Part shown: positions 43,958 through 53,239 of the stretch, piece by piece | Position numbering within the stretch: the stretch's first letter is position 1 | Layout: the number at the start of each line of letters is the position of its first letter | Source of the DNA: Sporosarcina luteola | GTDB lineage: Bacteria; Bacillota; Bacilli; Bacillales_A; Planococcaceae | DNA: 64,000 nucleotides | Direction: 5' to 3' | Assembly: GCA_014204635.1 (NCBI GenBank) | Contig: JACHLS010000004.1 | Coordinates: 124,001 to 188,000, forward strand | The notes under the pieces: generated by a model | What the model was told of the DNA's origin: nothing | The model's input: only the letters and a program-made list of their open reading frames with translations | The model's database searches: none | Program-made: the position numbers and the translations under genes

Positions 43958-44772
43958 TTCTTCTTTCCGTCCTTTCTAGCTATCCGATTTTTTGCCATGA
44001 TAAAAATTGGCTCCAGCTTTCCTTGTTCGTAAATGAATGACAACGACGTAATCGGAACTTTTCCGACAGTGAAAAATTGCATCGTCATTTGGGCCAGAAC
44101 ATCATAACCGGTATCATTTCGCAAGTCTCCTATGATCAGCACATCTTGATGAGGGACGGACACCGTCATGTGGCCCTCCACTTTTGTTTCCATCTCCTTT
44201 AGAAATGAACTGTTCAATATCCTGCTGGCATCATAACCGTCATTGTTATTAATAAAGTAAAATAGGTTGCCCGCCACTTCATCCTTCTTATATTCAGTCG
44301 GAAGGGAGCGGAGTTTGAATAACGCGGATTCAATTATTTCATTTTCTGTCAACCCAATTGGCTCCAACATGCTTTCATCAATCAGACGGTAAGTAGTCCC
44401 TAAATCGATTGCATAAAAAATCCGTGTTTCCGCTGTGTGATCTTTTGTGATAAAGCGATCGCCTGCGGAAGAGGTAAGCGGAAAAGAAGTCGAACGAATG
44501 ACGGGGTAAATGGGCAAATTGTTATTGAATCCCTCTTCCATTTCCTTCTCCATCGCACGGAAAGTTTCCTGAATGGTATAAACAATTTCATCCAGCGCCA
44601 ATTCTTTTTTTTCCTCATATTTCGCTAAGATTTCCGGTAAAGAAATATCCATCCCTTTACCCAAACCGCTGTGCTCCAAACGAACTTTATCCGTCTTCCG
44701 ATCAAAACGCCAGTGAAAGCTGTCGGAAGGGATTCGTTCTTTCAGCACATCTACTAATTCTTCAGATTTCAT
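43954..44772 (-). CDS. ytpQ: YtpQ (DUF1444)
   Basis: A 272-residue cytoplasmic protein of the DUF1444 family with no assigned activity. Visible features: KLNIP-like N-terminal region, YPVIRSTSFP near residue 93, FYAIDLGTTYRLIDESML around 125-142 and EPIFIMAKNRIARKDGKKK at the end. Overlaps ytpR by four bases. The thioredoxin gene ytpP that follows ytpQ in B. subtilis is not present here; a lipoprotein gene takes its place. Confidence 0.9.
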   Translation of the reverse strand: MKSEELVDVLKERIPSDSFHWRFDRKTDKVRLEHSGLGKGMDISLPEILAKYEEKKELALDEIVYTIQETFRAMEKEMEEGFNNNLPIYPVIRSTSFPLTSSAGDRFITKDHTAETRIFYAIDLGTTYRLIDESMLEPIGLTENEIIESALFKLRSLPTEYKKDEVAGNLFYFINNNDGYDASRILNSSFLKEMETKVEGHMTVSVPHQDVLIIGDLRNDTGYDVLAQMTMQFFTVGKVPITSLSFIYEQGKLEPIFIMAKNRIARKDGKKK

Positions 44773-44812
44773 TACGTTCCACTTCCTTTCTAGCGTTGAT
44801 CATTCATAATCA

Positions 44813-45331
44813 TCAATCCGGCTGCTTAACGGATCGAACGATTTCCATCATTCTCGCCATATGGTTTTCTATATTCTTCTCTTTTGTGATTGTCGTCATT
44901 TTTACGCCGCCTACGCTCGTAACGAGTTCTACTTGATCGTCACCTGATTTTAGGACAGACGCAAACCCGAAAAATCCTTTATCTGTAAACGTTTCCTCTT
45001 GAATCACTTCAATATTGTCCTGCGCTTCCAATAAATCGTGGAATAGATGGCTATCTTTTTCTTCATTTGGGTTAATGAACAGGATAAATGTTTCATTCTT
45101 ATTTGAAAAGATGATATTTTGTGGATCGGACGCATCCTCAATCGTAAAACCGACCGGCTTGTACAAGGATATGCCCTCAATTTCCTCTGTTGCAGTTTTC
45201 CCATTCTGTTCAAAAACATCACGCGCGGCAGCAATACCATCTTGTGCTTTTTGGTCAATGGATTTGCCGCACCCGCCAAGCACGAAGATGGCGCTCACGA
45301 GCAGGAACAAGAACTTCCATGAGCGGAACAT
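44813..45331 (-). CDS. Putative lipoprotein
   Basis: A 172-residue exported lipoprotein: signal FLFLLVSAIFVLGGC with lipobox LGGC (Cys21), then a hydrophilic domain of mixed alpha/beta character. No family recognised. It precedes ytpQR on the same strand with 40 bases between, so it may be cotranscribed. Confidence 0.8.
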   Translation of the reverse strand: MFRSWKFLFLLVSAIFVLGGCGKSIDQKAQDGIAAARDVFEQNGKTATEEIEGISLYKPVGFTIEDASDPQNIIFSNKNETFILFINPNEEKDSHLFHDLLEAQDNIEVIQEETFTDKGFFGFASVLKSGDDQVELVTSVGGVKMTTITKEKNIENHMARMMEIVRSVKQPD

Positions 45332-45478
45332 TCAATTTCCCCCAATCAATTATACATATAGTTACCAAAAGTCTAGTGCGTCTTATCAGCAATTGTTGGC
45401 AGGCTACACCCTCTCGTTACAATTAACAAAGAGCATATCCATTTTAAAGTTGTTTCCATTGTTATGCAAGCAAGCAAA

Positions 45479-45997
45479 TCATTTTTGGTTCGCATATTTC
45501 AACTGGCCAATCAGCAATTGCATGACATGTTCAAACAATGCGTCCCGATCGACTGCATGAGCTGTAAACATCCCCATAGCTCCTCCGCTATGCCGAATGT
45601 CTCGGTCCGTGAAATAAATATCAACCGCTTCGCTCAATTCCTTTCCTAGTTTCAATTCCATTGCGATTTCATTTGGCAGGGGGATCTGTGCACCGCCTGC
45701 AGTAAAGACAGTTTGATCCGGCAACACGAGTGCTCCCCAGTTACAGACATACATTTGTCCTTCCAACATGCGAACACCGCCTTCCAAACCAATGCCGACA
45801 GCCCCACCGACCTTTCCTGCGGCGTTTTTCGCACGATTGATCGCTCCCCGCCTCGTTTCTTCATCTCCAAACGGCTGATCGTTCACACCTGAAGGCACTT
45901 TCTCTGCGTGAAGTTGAAACTTTGGCACATGCAATTGCAGCACTTTACGGACAGCACTTACTTTTGCATGATTTGTAGAACCGATAACGAACTCCAT
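45479..45997 (-). CDS. DUF84 / YjjX-type non-canonical purine NTPase
   Basis: A 172-residue house-cleaning phosphatase predicted to hydrolyse ITP/XTP. The start EFVIGSTNHAKVSAVRKVL, the GAINRAKNA segment and GIGLEGGVRMLEGQMYVCNWGAL are family hallmarks. Transcribed just after the M42 peptidase gene but separated from it by a terminator. Confidence 0.85.
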   Translation of the reverse strand: MEFVIGSTNHAKVSAVRKVLQLHVPKFQLHAEKVPSGVNDQPFGDEETRRGAINRAKNAAGKVGGAVGIGLEGGVRMLEGQMYVCNWGALVLPDQTVFTAGGAQIPLPNEIAMELKLGKELSEAVDIYFTDRDIRHSGGAMGMFTAHAVDRDALFEHVMQLLIGQLKYANQK

Positions 45998-46020
45998 TCA
46001 ATCAACTCCATTTCGTAGCA

Positions 46021-46052
46021 AGACCGTCCTTCATCACTTGAAAGGACGGTCT
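46021..46052 (-). terminator. Terminator after the M42 peptidase gene
   Basis: AGACCGTCCTT / AAGGACGGTCT, perfect 11-bp stem. Confidence 0.88.
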
Positions 46053-46075
46053 CAAATTCAAATTGTTTCTATTTC

Positions 46076-47149
46076 TTAAACATTCGCCTTGATCGTCTCC
46101 ACTGTTGTCTTGTCACAAGCCTTAACCAGTTTAACGAGCAATTCCTTCGCGGCAGCATAATCATCCGTATGAACGATCGAGGCTGCTGTGTGGATATAAC
46201 GGGAACAAATCCCAATAACAGCACTTGGCACACCTTCATTGGAAACATGGACTTGCCCGGCATCGGTTCCGCCTTGGGAAATGAAGTATTGATACGGAAT
46301 ATGATTTGACTCCGCCGTGTCTAAAATGAATTCACGCATACCGCGGTGGGTAACCATCGTCCGGTCAAAAATCCGAAGCAATGTCCCTTTTCCAAGCTGC
46401 CCAAATTCATTTTTATTGCCTGAAGCATCATTCGCAGGGCTCGCATCCAGAGCAAAGAACAAATCAGGATTGATCATCCGTGCTGCCGCTTGGGCCCCAC
46501 GCAAGCCGACTTCTTCCATCACATTTGCACCGGAGTACAATGTATTAGGCAGAGATTCGCCATGCACTTCTTTTAAAAGTTCAATCGATAATCCACAGCC
46601 ATATCGATTATCCCAAGCTTTGGCTAAAATCTTTTTGTCGTTGGCCATCGGAGTAAATGGGCACACAGGAACAATTTGTTGTCCCGGCCGAATTCCTATC
46701 CGTTTTGCATCTTCTTGGTCATCGGCGCCGATATCAATCAGCATATTTTTGACATCCATCGGTTTATTTCTGACCTCATCACTTAAAAGATGAGGCGGGA
46801 TCGAACCGATTACCCCTATGATCGGCCCTTCATCTGTTATGATCTGCACCCGTTGGGCAAGCAGTACTTGGTTCCACCAGCCGCCTAACGGTTGGAAACG
46901 GATCATTCCGTTATCCGTAATGGCTGTCACCATAAAACCAACTTCGTCCATATGGCCTGCTACCATAATCCGGGGACCCTCTTCAGGTCCTTTCCGAACA
47001 CCGAAAATGCCGCCTAAATTATCTTGAACGATTTCATCCGAGTATTTTTCCAGCTCGCTTCTCATATAATTGCGAACCATATGCTCATTACCCGGAGCCC
47101 CTGGCAATTCTGTCAGTGTCTTGAACATCGTAAGTGTTTCTTTCTCCAT
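46076..47149 (-). CDS. ytoP: M42-family aminopeptidase (YtoP-like)
   Basis: Cytoplasmic di-metal aminopeptidase of the tetrahedral TET/glutamyl aminopeptidase family, 357 residues. Metal ligands and catalytic motifs: [12 protein letters not shown] (His/Asp), [26 protein letters not shown] (catalytic Glu), and [21 protein letters not shown] lies 8 bases before the ATG. Confidence 0.93.
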   Translation of the reverse strand: MEKETLTMFKTLTELPGAPGNEHMVRNYMRSELEKYSDEIVQDNLGGIFGVRKGPEEGPRIMVAGHMDEVGFMVTAITDNGMIRFQPLGGWWNQVLLAQRVQIITDEGPIIGVIGSIPPHLLSDEVRNKPMDVKNMLIDIGADDQEDAKRIGIRPGQQIVPVCPFTPMANDKKILAKAWDNRYGCGLSIELLKEVHGESLPNTLYSGANVMEEVGLRGAQAAARMINPDLFFALDASPANDASGNKNEFGQLGKGTLLRIFDRTMVTHRGMREFILDTAESNHIPYQYFISQGGTDAGQVHVSNEGVPSAVIGICSRYIHTAASIVHTDDYAAAKELLVKLVKACDKTTVETIKANV

Positions 47150-47276
47150 GAAACAAGTCCTCCCAATCAGTATGTATTTCTCACTTCATTGTAGACCATC
47201 TTGCATGAACTTTCCAACAGAATAATTAGGAACACGAATTAATATTCGTGACTTTATATCAGTCGTACGCATACAA

Positions 47277-47312
47277 AAGGGCGAGGGGAAATTTGATACC
47301 CCGCTCGCCCTT
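47277..47312 (-). terminator. Terminator after the acetate symporter gene
   Basis: AAGGGCGAGGGG paired with CCGCTCGCCCTT. Confidence 0.88.
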
Positions 47313-47322
47313 CTGTTAAGAG

Positions 47323-48855
47323 TTACTCGCGATAACCAGTATTGGCACGCACGCTGACTTCCGCATATTTTCGGTAATCGGCTTTCTCTTTGGAAAGGAC
47401 TGTTCCCAAGTAGCCGCCTAAAAATCCTAATGGCACCGAAATGATCGCCGGGTTTGTTAATGGGAACAAGGCTTTCCCGACAAAAATGGCTTGTCCTGGT
47501 TCTGGTGCAAACACATTAGGACTGAGTAGAACGAGGATCAGCGCCGAGAAAAGCCCGGCAGCCATTCCAATAATGGCACCATTCGTATTGAATTTCTTCC
47601 AATAAATTGTATATAAGATGACCGGCAAATTTGCGCTCGCGGCTATACAGAATGCCAAGGAGACGAGAAATGCGACGTTCATCGTCTGCGCAAACAATGC
47701 GAGAAGGATGGAGAATACGGAAACGAATAACGAGGCATAACGTGCCGCTAGCATTTGCTCTCGATCGCTCGCCTTCCCTTTTTTAATGATCTGGCCATAT
47801 ATATCGTGGGCAAACGCTGACGCTCCAGTTAATACGAGACCTGCTACGACCGCTAAAATAGTAGCAAAAGCGACCGCAGAGACAAATGACATCAATATAT
47901 CTCCTCCGAGAACGCCAGCAAGTAATGGAGCAGCCATATTACCTGCTGCATTGGCTGACGTAATGGCATCATACCCTACGAATGCGGCAGCGCCAAAACC
48001 GAGGAACATGGTCAAAATGTAGAATATCCCGACAATCCATGTTGCAATGACAACCGAGCTTCTCGCTGTCTTCGCATCTTTCACAGTAAAGAAGCGCATG
48101 AGAATATGCGGCAAGCCAGCAGTCCCTAAAACGAGTGCCAACATTAAGGACAGCGTATCCAGTGGAACTTTATATTTCAGGCCGGGCTTTAAATAGTCCG
48201 CACCATGGACAGTAGCCGTTTTCACTTCTGCAAACATTTTAACGAGATTGAAATCAAATTTTGCGAATACGAGAAACGCAATGATAACTGTACCAAGCAT
48301 CAGCAATACAGCCTTGACAATTTGCACCCAACTGGTCGCCGTCATGCCCCCGAATAGAACATAAACCGTCATCATCACGCCTACGATGAGGACTGCGATC
48401 CAATATTTGATGCCGAACAGCAATTGAATCAGCGCACCGGCCCCCACCAGTTGCGCGATCATATAAAAAATGACAATCGTAATTGTGCTAAAGGCTGCCA
48501 TTCCACGCACTTTTTTGGCATCAAAACGGGCGTTGATCATATCAGCCAATGTATATTTCCCGAGATTCCGTAGCGGCTCTGCAACTAAGAACATGACCAC
48601 CAAGTAAGCGATCAAGAATCCGATACTATAGAAAAATCCATCAAAACCGAAAAGGGCAATTGCGCCTGCGATCCCTAGAAATGAAGCTGCCGATAAGTAA
48701 TCACCGGCAATAGCAAGCCCATTCTGCCACCCCGTCAGACCCCCTCCCGCCGTATAGAAATCACCGGTGGTCTGTGTCCGCTTCGCAGCATAATAAGTAA
48801 TGAACAGTGTTGCGATCACAATCGCCAAAAATAATACTACAACTGTTGTATTCAT
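47323..48855 (-). CDS. Sodium:solute symporter, ActP-type acetate permease
   Basis: A 510-residue SSS-family transporter with about 13 membrane segments. The motifs YYAAKRTQTTGDFYTAGGGLTGWQNGLAIAGDYLSAASFLG and the sodium-site regions GLPHILMRFFTVKDA resemble ActP/YwcA. Acetate or another short carboxylate is the inferred substrate. Its ATG overlaps the stop of the DUF485 gene (TAATG), the usual ActP partner. Confidence 0.9.
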   Translation of the reverse strand: MNTTVVVLFLAIVIATLFITYYAAKRTQTTGDFYTAGGGLTGWQNGLAIAGDYLSAASFLGIAGAIALFGFDGFFYSIGFLIAYLVVMFLVAEPLRNLGKYTLADMINARFDAKKVRGMAAFSTITIVIFYMIAQLVGAGALIQLLFGIKYWIAVLIVGVMMTVYVLFGGMTATSWVQIVKAVLLMLGTVIIAFLVFAKFDFNLVKMFAEVKTATVHGADYLKPGLKYKVPLDTLSLMLALVLGTAGLPHILMRFFTVKDAKTARSSVVIATWIVGIFYILTMFLGFGAAAFVGYDAITSANAAGNMAAPLLAGVLGGDILMSFVSAVAFATILAVVAGLVLTGASAFAHDIYGQIIKKGKASDREQMLAARYASLFVSVFSILLALFAQTMNVAFLVSLAFCIAASANLPVILYTIYWKKFNTNGAIIGMAAGLFSALILVLLSPNVFAPEPGQAIFVGKALFPLTNPAIISVPLGFLGGYLGTVLSKEKADYRKYAEVSVRANTGYRE

Positions 48856-49238
48856 TAAACCGAGCCCCCATCCCGTTCAATCAATTCAATAATTTCATCC
48901 GCATCTTTATCGAAGGCATTCGATTTTTTGACGTACATGACGCATAGCACCCAAGTGACAATGAATTGTGCTGTGGCAAACACCCATGCCCACGTAATGT
49001 CTCCGTAAACAGGTGTATTGAGAACGGTCGAATAGGATGTCATAATCGGCAACAAAAAGTAAAATGCCAGGAAAAAGATGGTCATCGGAACTATGAAACG
49101 TTTTTTCCGCCTCAACATTTCCTTGTACTGCGGACTTGAAACAATCCTTTCAAAGTCTGTTGCTTGTCTTGCCGATAAAGGTTCCACGCTTTCCCGATCC
49201 TGTACGGGTTTCCCTTTGTACGCGCTTTCAACCTTCAT
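48855..49238 (-). CDS. DUF485 membrane protein
   Basis: A 127-residue protein with two membrane segments (about residues 50-75 and 85-110) of the DUF485 family that accompanies ActP-type symporters. The family motif RKKRFIVPMTIFFLAFYF is present. AAAGGGGG precedes ATG 49238; an in-frame start at 49262 overlaps that site. One-base overlap with the symporter gene. Confidence 0.88.
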   Translation of the reverse strand: MKVESAYKGKPVQDRESVEPLSARQATDFERIVSSPQYKEMLRRKKRFIVPMTIFFLAFYFLLPIMTSYSTVLNTPVYGDITWAWVFATAQFIVTWVLCVMYVKKSNAFDKDADEIIELIERDGGSV

Positions 49239-49489
49239 AGGACATACCCCCTTTGACTTCAAGATATTTGATTATGGACAAAATACTACACTATCAAGCG
49301 AATTATTCAAATACTTATTTATCAAATTATGAGAAATGATAGTTAAGTCCCTCTTTTCTAAATAAACTCAATAGATGGCGACCCACCCTGCGCCAAAAGG
49401 GATTCGATTTACGTACCACCCTGAATCTGCTATAATCAGCTGAATCATGGTACACTTGGAAAGAAACTGATGGAGGGGGTTACGTACCA

Positions 49490-49804
49490 ATGAAATTGAA
49501 AGATTTCCTTGCAGGAGCGCTAACTGGGGTAGCAGCCGGACTCATCGTCAATCAAGCAATTAGAAGAATCGAAATGAATACGCCTGCGGAAGACGTGTTG
49601 CGATCCGTCAAAGAGGCTTTTAAAAAAGAAGGGCCAATTGATGGTTCGTGGATTGTAATGAAGCCAGAACCGTTCCAAAACGGAGTCATCAGCATGGATG
49701 TTTATCGAGGAGGCATTTCTCGGATCCATAATGGTTCACTTGAGCAATTTGAATTTGCAGCAGACTCCAAAACCGGCACTGTAGTTGAATTGATAAAGAA
49801 ATAA
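49490..49804 (+). CDS. ytzB: Small PepSY-like protein (YtzB-like)
   Basis: A 104-residue protein with a hydrophobic N-terminal segment (FLAGALTGVAAGLIVNQAI, residues 6-24) and a short alpha/beta domain resembling PepSY. Position between ytoP and ytnP is that of ytzB in B. subtilis, on which the name rests. GGAGGGGG ribosome site. Its function is not known. Confidence 0.7.
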   Translation: MKLKDFLAGALTGVAAGLIVNQAIRRIEMNTPAEDVLRSVKEAFKKEGPIDGSWIVMKPEPFQNGVISMDVYRGGISRIHNGSLEQFEFAADSKTGTVVELIKK

Positions 49805-49810
49805 AATAAA

Positions 49811-49845
49811 TGTCGCAGTAGCAAGGGTCTCCCGCTTCTGCGACA
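49811..49845. terminator. Terminator between ytzB and ytnP
   Basis: TGTCGCAG / CTGCGACA stem followed by TTTTTT on the plus strand. Confidence 0.85.
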
Positions 49846-49849
49846 TTTT

Positions 49850-50695
49850 TTATGCATGGCAATCCAGCGTTTCAATTAATTCTTTTCCGGAGTCATCCCA
49901 TTTTACCATTCGATACACAGCATCATGATAAAAGATGAATCGATATCCAGACGGCAACGCTTCTTTCATAATCCTTTCCTTAGCGAAAATGGATGTCATG
50001 GGATAGTCGTCATAAGCCAGCACCCATAACGGATTGCTATGGGCATGGGTCGGCATGATATCCCCCATGTGAAGAATGGTTTCGCCTTTCTGCTCAAGCT
50101 TTACAATGCTATGACCATCACTATGCCCACCGGTATGGATCATGCTCAGTCCCGGCAAGATGCTCATTTCATCAGTAAAAGTTTGAACCTGCTGCTGGAT
50201 CGGCTCCCAATTCTCCTTCCAATACGTATTTTTGGAGCGGATATTCGGATTCCGCATTTCATCCCATTCCACCTGGGAGACGCGGATGTCTGCGTTTGGA
50301 AACATCGAAACCAGCTGACCGTCATGCCAACCTGTCAATCCGGCGGCATGATCATTGTGCAGATGGGTCATTAGAATAATATGAATATCTTCAGGAGCGA
50401 GCCCCAATTCCCCTAAATTCTCTTTCACATTCGATTCAGCTCGGACACCCAAATTCCGTTTCATTTTATCGTTCAACTTTCCATTCCCCATACCGGAATC
50501 GATGAGGATGTTTTTTCCTTCATATTGAACAAGAATCGGATCGGTCCGCAGTTCAATCAGGTTATCCTCATCACAAGCATAGCGTTTCGCCCACAATGCC
50601 TTCGGGACGACCCCAAACATCGTACCGCCATCTAAAAAGTTGACTCCCCCGTCTAACCATGTCAATTTCATATTGTGAAACGTGTATGTATCCAC
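49850..50695 (-). CDS. ytnP: Metallo-beta-lactamase-fold lactonase (YtnP-like)
   Basis: A 281-residue cytoplasmic MBL-fold hydrolase similar to YtnP, a quorum-quenching lactonase in B. subtilis. The metal motif reads [12 protein letters not shown] (residues about 103-114); further ligands in [12 protein letters not shown] and [12 protein letters not shown]. Substrate (acyl-homoserine lactone or other lactone) is inferred. Confidence 0.9.
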   Translation of the reverse strand: MDTYTFHNMKLTWLDGGVNFLDGGTMFGVVPKALWAKRYACDEDNLIELRTDPILVQYEGKNILIDSGMGNGKLNDKMKRNLGVRAESNVKENLGELGLAPEDIHIILMTHLHNDHAAGLTGWHDGQLVSMFPNADIRVSQVEWDEMRNPNIRSKNTYWKENWEPIQQQVQTFTDEMSILPGLSMIHTGGHSDGHSIVKLEQKGETILHMGDIMPTHAHSNPLWVLAYDDYPMTSIFAKERIMKEALPSGYRFIFYHDAVYRMVKWDDSGKELIETLDCHA

Positions 50696-50724
50696 AATTT
50701 CATCCCCCTTTTACCATTAATGCC

Positions 50725-51369
50725 TTAATCGCCGAACCGTGCTTCCAAGCGATAAATTGGCATACCTTTAGCTGAGAACTTCTCTTCATATTCCGTCATA
50801 ATATTATCTTCCGGCATTTCTGCATGAAGGTCCAGCGAGACAAATTGAAGTTTCATTCCGTAGGCGGACATCGACGTCAGGGAATACTCGAACAGTTTCC
50901 GATTGTCCGTCTTAAAATGAATTTCTCCATTCCTTTTCAAGACCGTTTCATACCGCTGTAGAAACGTTTCATGCGTTAGACGTCTTTTGGCATGTCTTGT
51001 TTTTGGCCAAGGATCGGAAAAGTTCAAGTAAACCCGGTCCACTTGTCCCGCATGGAATAATTCGGTCAAATTGGCTCCATTCGCTCGTAACAGCCGCAAA
51101 TTTTTCGGCTTGTCCTTTTCAATCGCTTTTTCCAATGCAGAAACGATGACATTGTCAAATAGTTCAATGCCGATGTAGTTGTTTTCTGGATTGGCAAGTG
51201 CCATGCCAATAATAAATTGGCCCTTCCCAGTCCCTACTTCAATATGGATAGGATGATCGTTGCCAAACTCCTCTTTCCAATCTACCTTCGGCCGTTCTTC
51301 ATCCAGGATTAACACTTCTGGATGTTGGGCCATAAAATCTTTCGCCCATGGTTTGTTGCGCAACCGCAT
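50725..51369 (-). CDS. trmB: tRNA (guanine46-N7)-methyltransferase
   Basis: Forms m7G46 in tRNA. The 214-residue protein has the SAM site IEVGTGKGQFIIGMA, and the family signature NFSDPWPKTRHAKRRL near residue 130. ATG 51369 is at the family start (MRLRNKPWAKDF); the frame is open to 51438 but that would run into the upstream gene. The ribosome site is weak. Confidence 0.95.
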   Translation of the reverse strand: MRLRNKPWAKDFMAQHPEVLILDEERPKVDWKEEFGNDHPIHIEVGTGKGQFIIGMALANPENNYIGIELFDNVIVSALEKAIEKDKPKNLRLLRANGANLTELFHAGQVDRVYLNFSDPWPKTRHAKRRLTHETFLQRYETVLKRNGEIHFKTDNRKLFEYSLTSMSAYGMKLQFVSLDLHAEMPEDNIMTEYEEKFSAKGMPIYRLEARFGD

Positions 51370-51394
51370 ATCTCTACACTCATTTCTATATTCT

Positions 51395-52369
51395 TTATTC
51401 TTCCCCGTCCGGTTCTTCCGGCTGCTCAAATGATTCAAACAGCCGGCTCATTGCTGTCGTCTGGCCAATATCCAAAATGGCTTGCGCTGCTTTAAATTGA
51501 CTGAACTTCATTGGAGTCGTTGATTGGGACAATCGATTGAACCACTCTTGGTACGCGCGACGGTCAATAGTATGGATGTCGTATGGAGAGCCGGGATAAT
51601 CGATATATCCATTGCGTGAAATAATATATTTTCGTATCGGGAAGTCAATCTCTTCTCGAGCAAATAAGCCTGAGATAATCCGTTCCATCCGATTTAAGCT
51701 AATTGTGGGATTTAACAGTTTCGACTCCTGTTCCCCATATTTTTTCAGCCAGAAGCGATCACTCTCACCGACAAAGACTGCCGCATCTTCCTTCTCCAGT
51801 ATGGTCAGGCACATGCACTCAATCGGTGTCAGTAAAATGATATCCAGTTCGACCGGGGCTTTCTTTACTTTCAAAATCGGATAATAAAACAATAAATAAC
51901 TGTCAGGTAAATTTAGAATCAATTCTCTGAGAAACGTATCACGAAAAAAACGGGCGTCCACCCGGGACTTTTCCATTAGGGTGGAGCTGGCCCATTTGAT
52001 TTGAAAATGGAACAGTTGGTCAAGATAAAGCTTCCGCAAATGGGCCATATCATTTGGTCGATAGACAAGATTCGGCTGGAAATCGAACACTTCATCTGAT
52101 TCAGACTCCTGTTCCTCCACCTGTTCGTCTTCTGGCTCCTGTTTTCGGTTGAACATCCGGAGAATCGGACTGAACCACCTGCGATCCTCCGGAATACCCT
52201 CAACACCTTCATCATCTGTCTGGAACACAGAAAGATCCGTCCCATTTTCCCATTGAAACTTCGTCCGTTCCCACTGTGATTTTTTCAGCCGGATGAATTG
52301 TGTCGGATATCGTGACAAATCGTTTTCATAACGGGAAATATAATCGAGCAACTTCACTAACTGCGCCAT
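51395..52369 (-). CDS. Hypothetical protein with a NERD-like nuclease-related region
   Basis: A 324-residue cytoplasmic protein. The N-terminal 100 residues hold an acidic Glu/Asp/Gln-rich linker. The middle (residues about 145-255) resembles a nuclease-related NERD domain by eye: VELDIILLTPIECMCLTILE, GESDRFWLKKYGEQESKLLNPTISLNRM. The usual catalytic Glu-x-Lys is not clearly preserved (ILEKED). Found upstream of trmB with 25 bases between. Function unknown. Confidence 0.7.
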   Translation of the reverse strand: MAQLVKLLDYISRYENDLSRYPTQFIRLKKSQWERTKFQWENGTDLSVFQTDDEGVEGIPEDRRWFSPILRMFNRKQEPEDEQVEEQESESDEVFDFQPNLVYRPNDMAHLRKLYLDQLFHFQIKWASSTLMEKSRVDARFFRDTFLRELILNLPDSYLLFYYPILKVKKAPVELDIILLTPIECMCLTILEKEDAAVFVGESDRFWLKKYGEQESKLLNPTISLNRMERIISGLFAREEIDFPIRKYIISRNGYIDYPGSPYDIHTIDRRAYQEWFNRLSQSTTPMKFSQFKAAQAILDIGQTTAMSRLFESFEQPEEPDGEE

Positions 52370-52384
52370 ACCATTTCACTCCGT

Positions 52385-53239
52385 TCAGTTTGCTTTGACT
52401 GGCACAGGGATTTGGCGTGCAAATGCTTCCTGCAACTTTCTCGTCATGTCTCCAGGTTTCCCAGTTCCGATTGAATAGCCATCAATCGAAGTGATTGGGG
52501 TAATTTCAGCCGTAGTGGACGTAAGGAAAAATTCATCCATTCCCAATGCCTCAATTGGCGTAAACTCTTTTTCCACGAATGGAATAGTAAGCTCCTCGCA
52601 AAGTTGGATCACAACCCGGCGAGTAATGCCATTCAATATGAGGTTCGTAGCAGGGTGCGTATAGACGGTCCCGTCTTTGATGCCGAAGACATTAGATGAC
52701 GACCCTTCCGTGACAATCCCGTCACGGACAAACAAAGCTTCTGCACAGCCCTCTTCAAATGCTTCCTGCTTCGCCATAACATTGCCTAACAAATTCAAGC
52801 TTTTAATATCACAGCGCAACCATCTGACGTCGTCTACAATTTTTACATCAACGCCGTCTTCTATGTTTTTGAGAGGCCTCGGATTTTCGATCGCATATGC
52901 TGTCACAACAGGAGTAACGGACGTTACCGGAAATTGATGCGCCCTCGGCGATACGCCTCTCGTCACTTGAATATAAATATGCCCAGTTTCAATTTGGTTC
53001 GCCTTCACTAATTCCTCGGCCACCTCGATCAGTTCTTCTTTCGAGTATGGCAGCGCCATCTTCACTTTTCCCGCACTTTCCACAAGTCTGTTGAAATGTT
53101 CTTCTGCTGTATAAAGTTCTCCATTATACACCTTAACAACTTCATAAACTCCATCACCAAAATAGTAGCCTCGATCATCGATGGAGATTTTAATTCCTTC
53201 TTGGTCCGTAAACTGGCCATCTACAAAATAAATCATCAT
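52385..53239 (-). CDS. dat: D-alanine (D-amino-acid) aminotransferase
   Basis: PLP enzyme of fold type IV, 284 residues, that interconverts D-alanine and D-glutamate for cell-wall precursors. Family marks: IDDRGYYFGDGVYEVVK, the PLP lysine in CDIKSLNLLGNV (about residue 146), and TEGSSSNVFG. Its start overlaps the pepV stop by four bases; dat follows pepV in other Bacillales. Confidence 0.94.
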   Translation of the reverse strand: MMIYFVDGQFTDQEGIKISIDDRGYYFGDGVYEVVKVYNGELYTAEEHFNRLVESAGKVKMALPYSKEELIEVAEELVKANQIETGHIYIQVTRGVSPRAHQFPVTSVTPVVTAYAIENPRPLKNIEDGVDVKIVDDVRWLRCDIKSLNLLGNVMAKQEAFEEGCAEALFVRDGIVTEGSSSNVFGIKDGTVYTHPATNLILNGITRRVVIQLCEELTIPFVEKEFTPIEALGMDEFFLTSTTAEITPITSIDGYSIGTGKPGDMTRKLQEAFARQIPVPVKAN

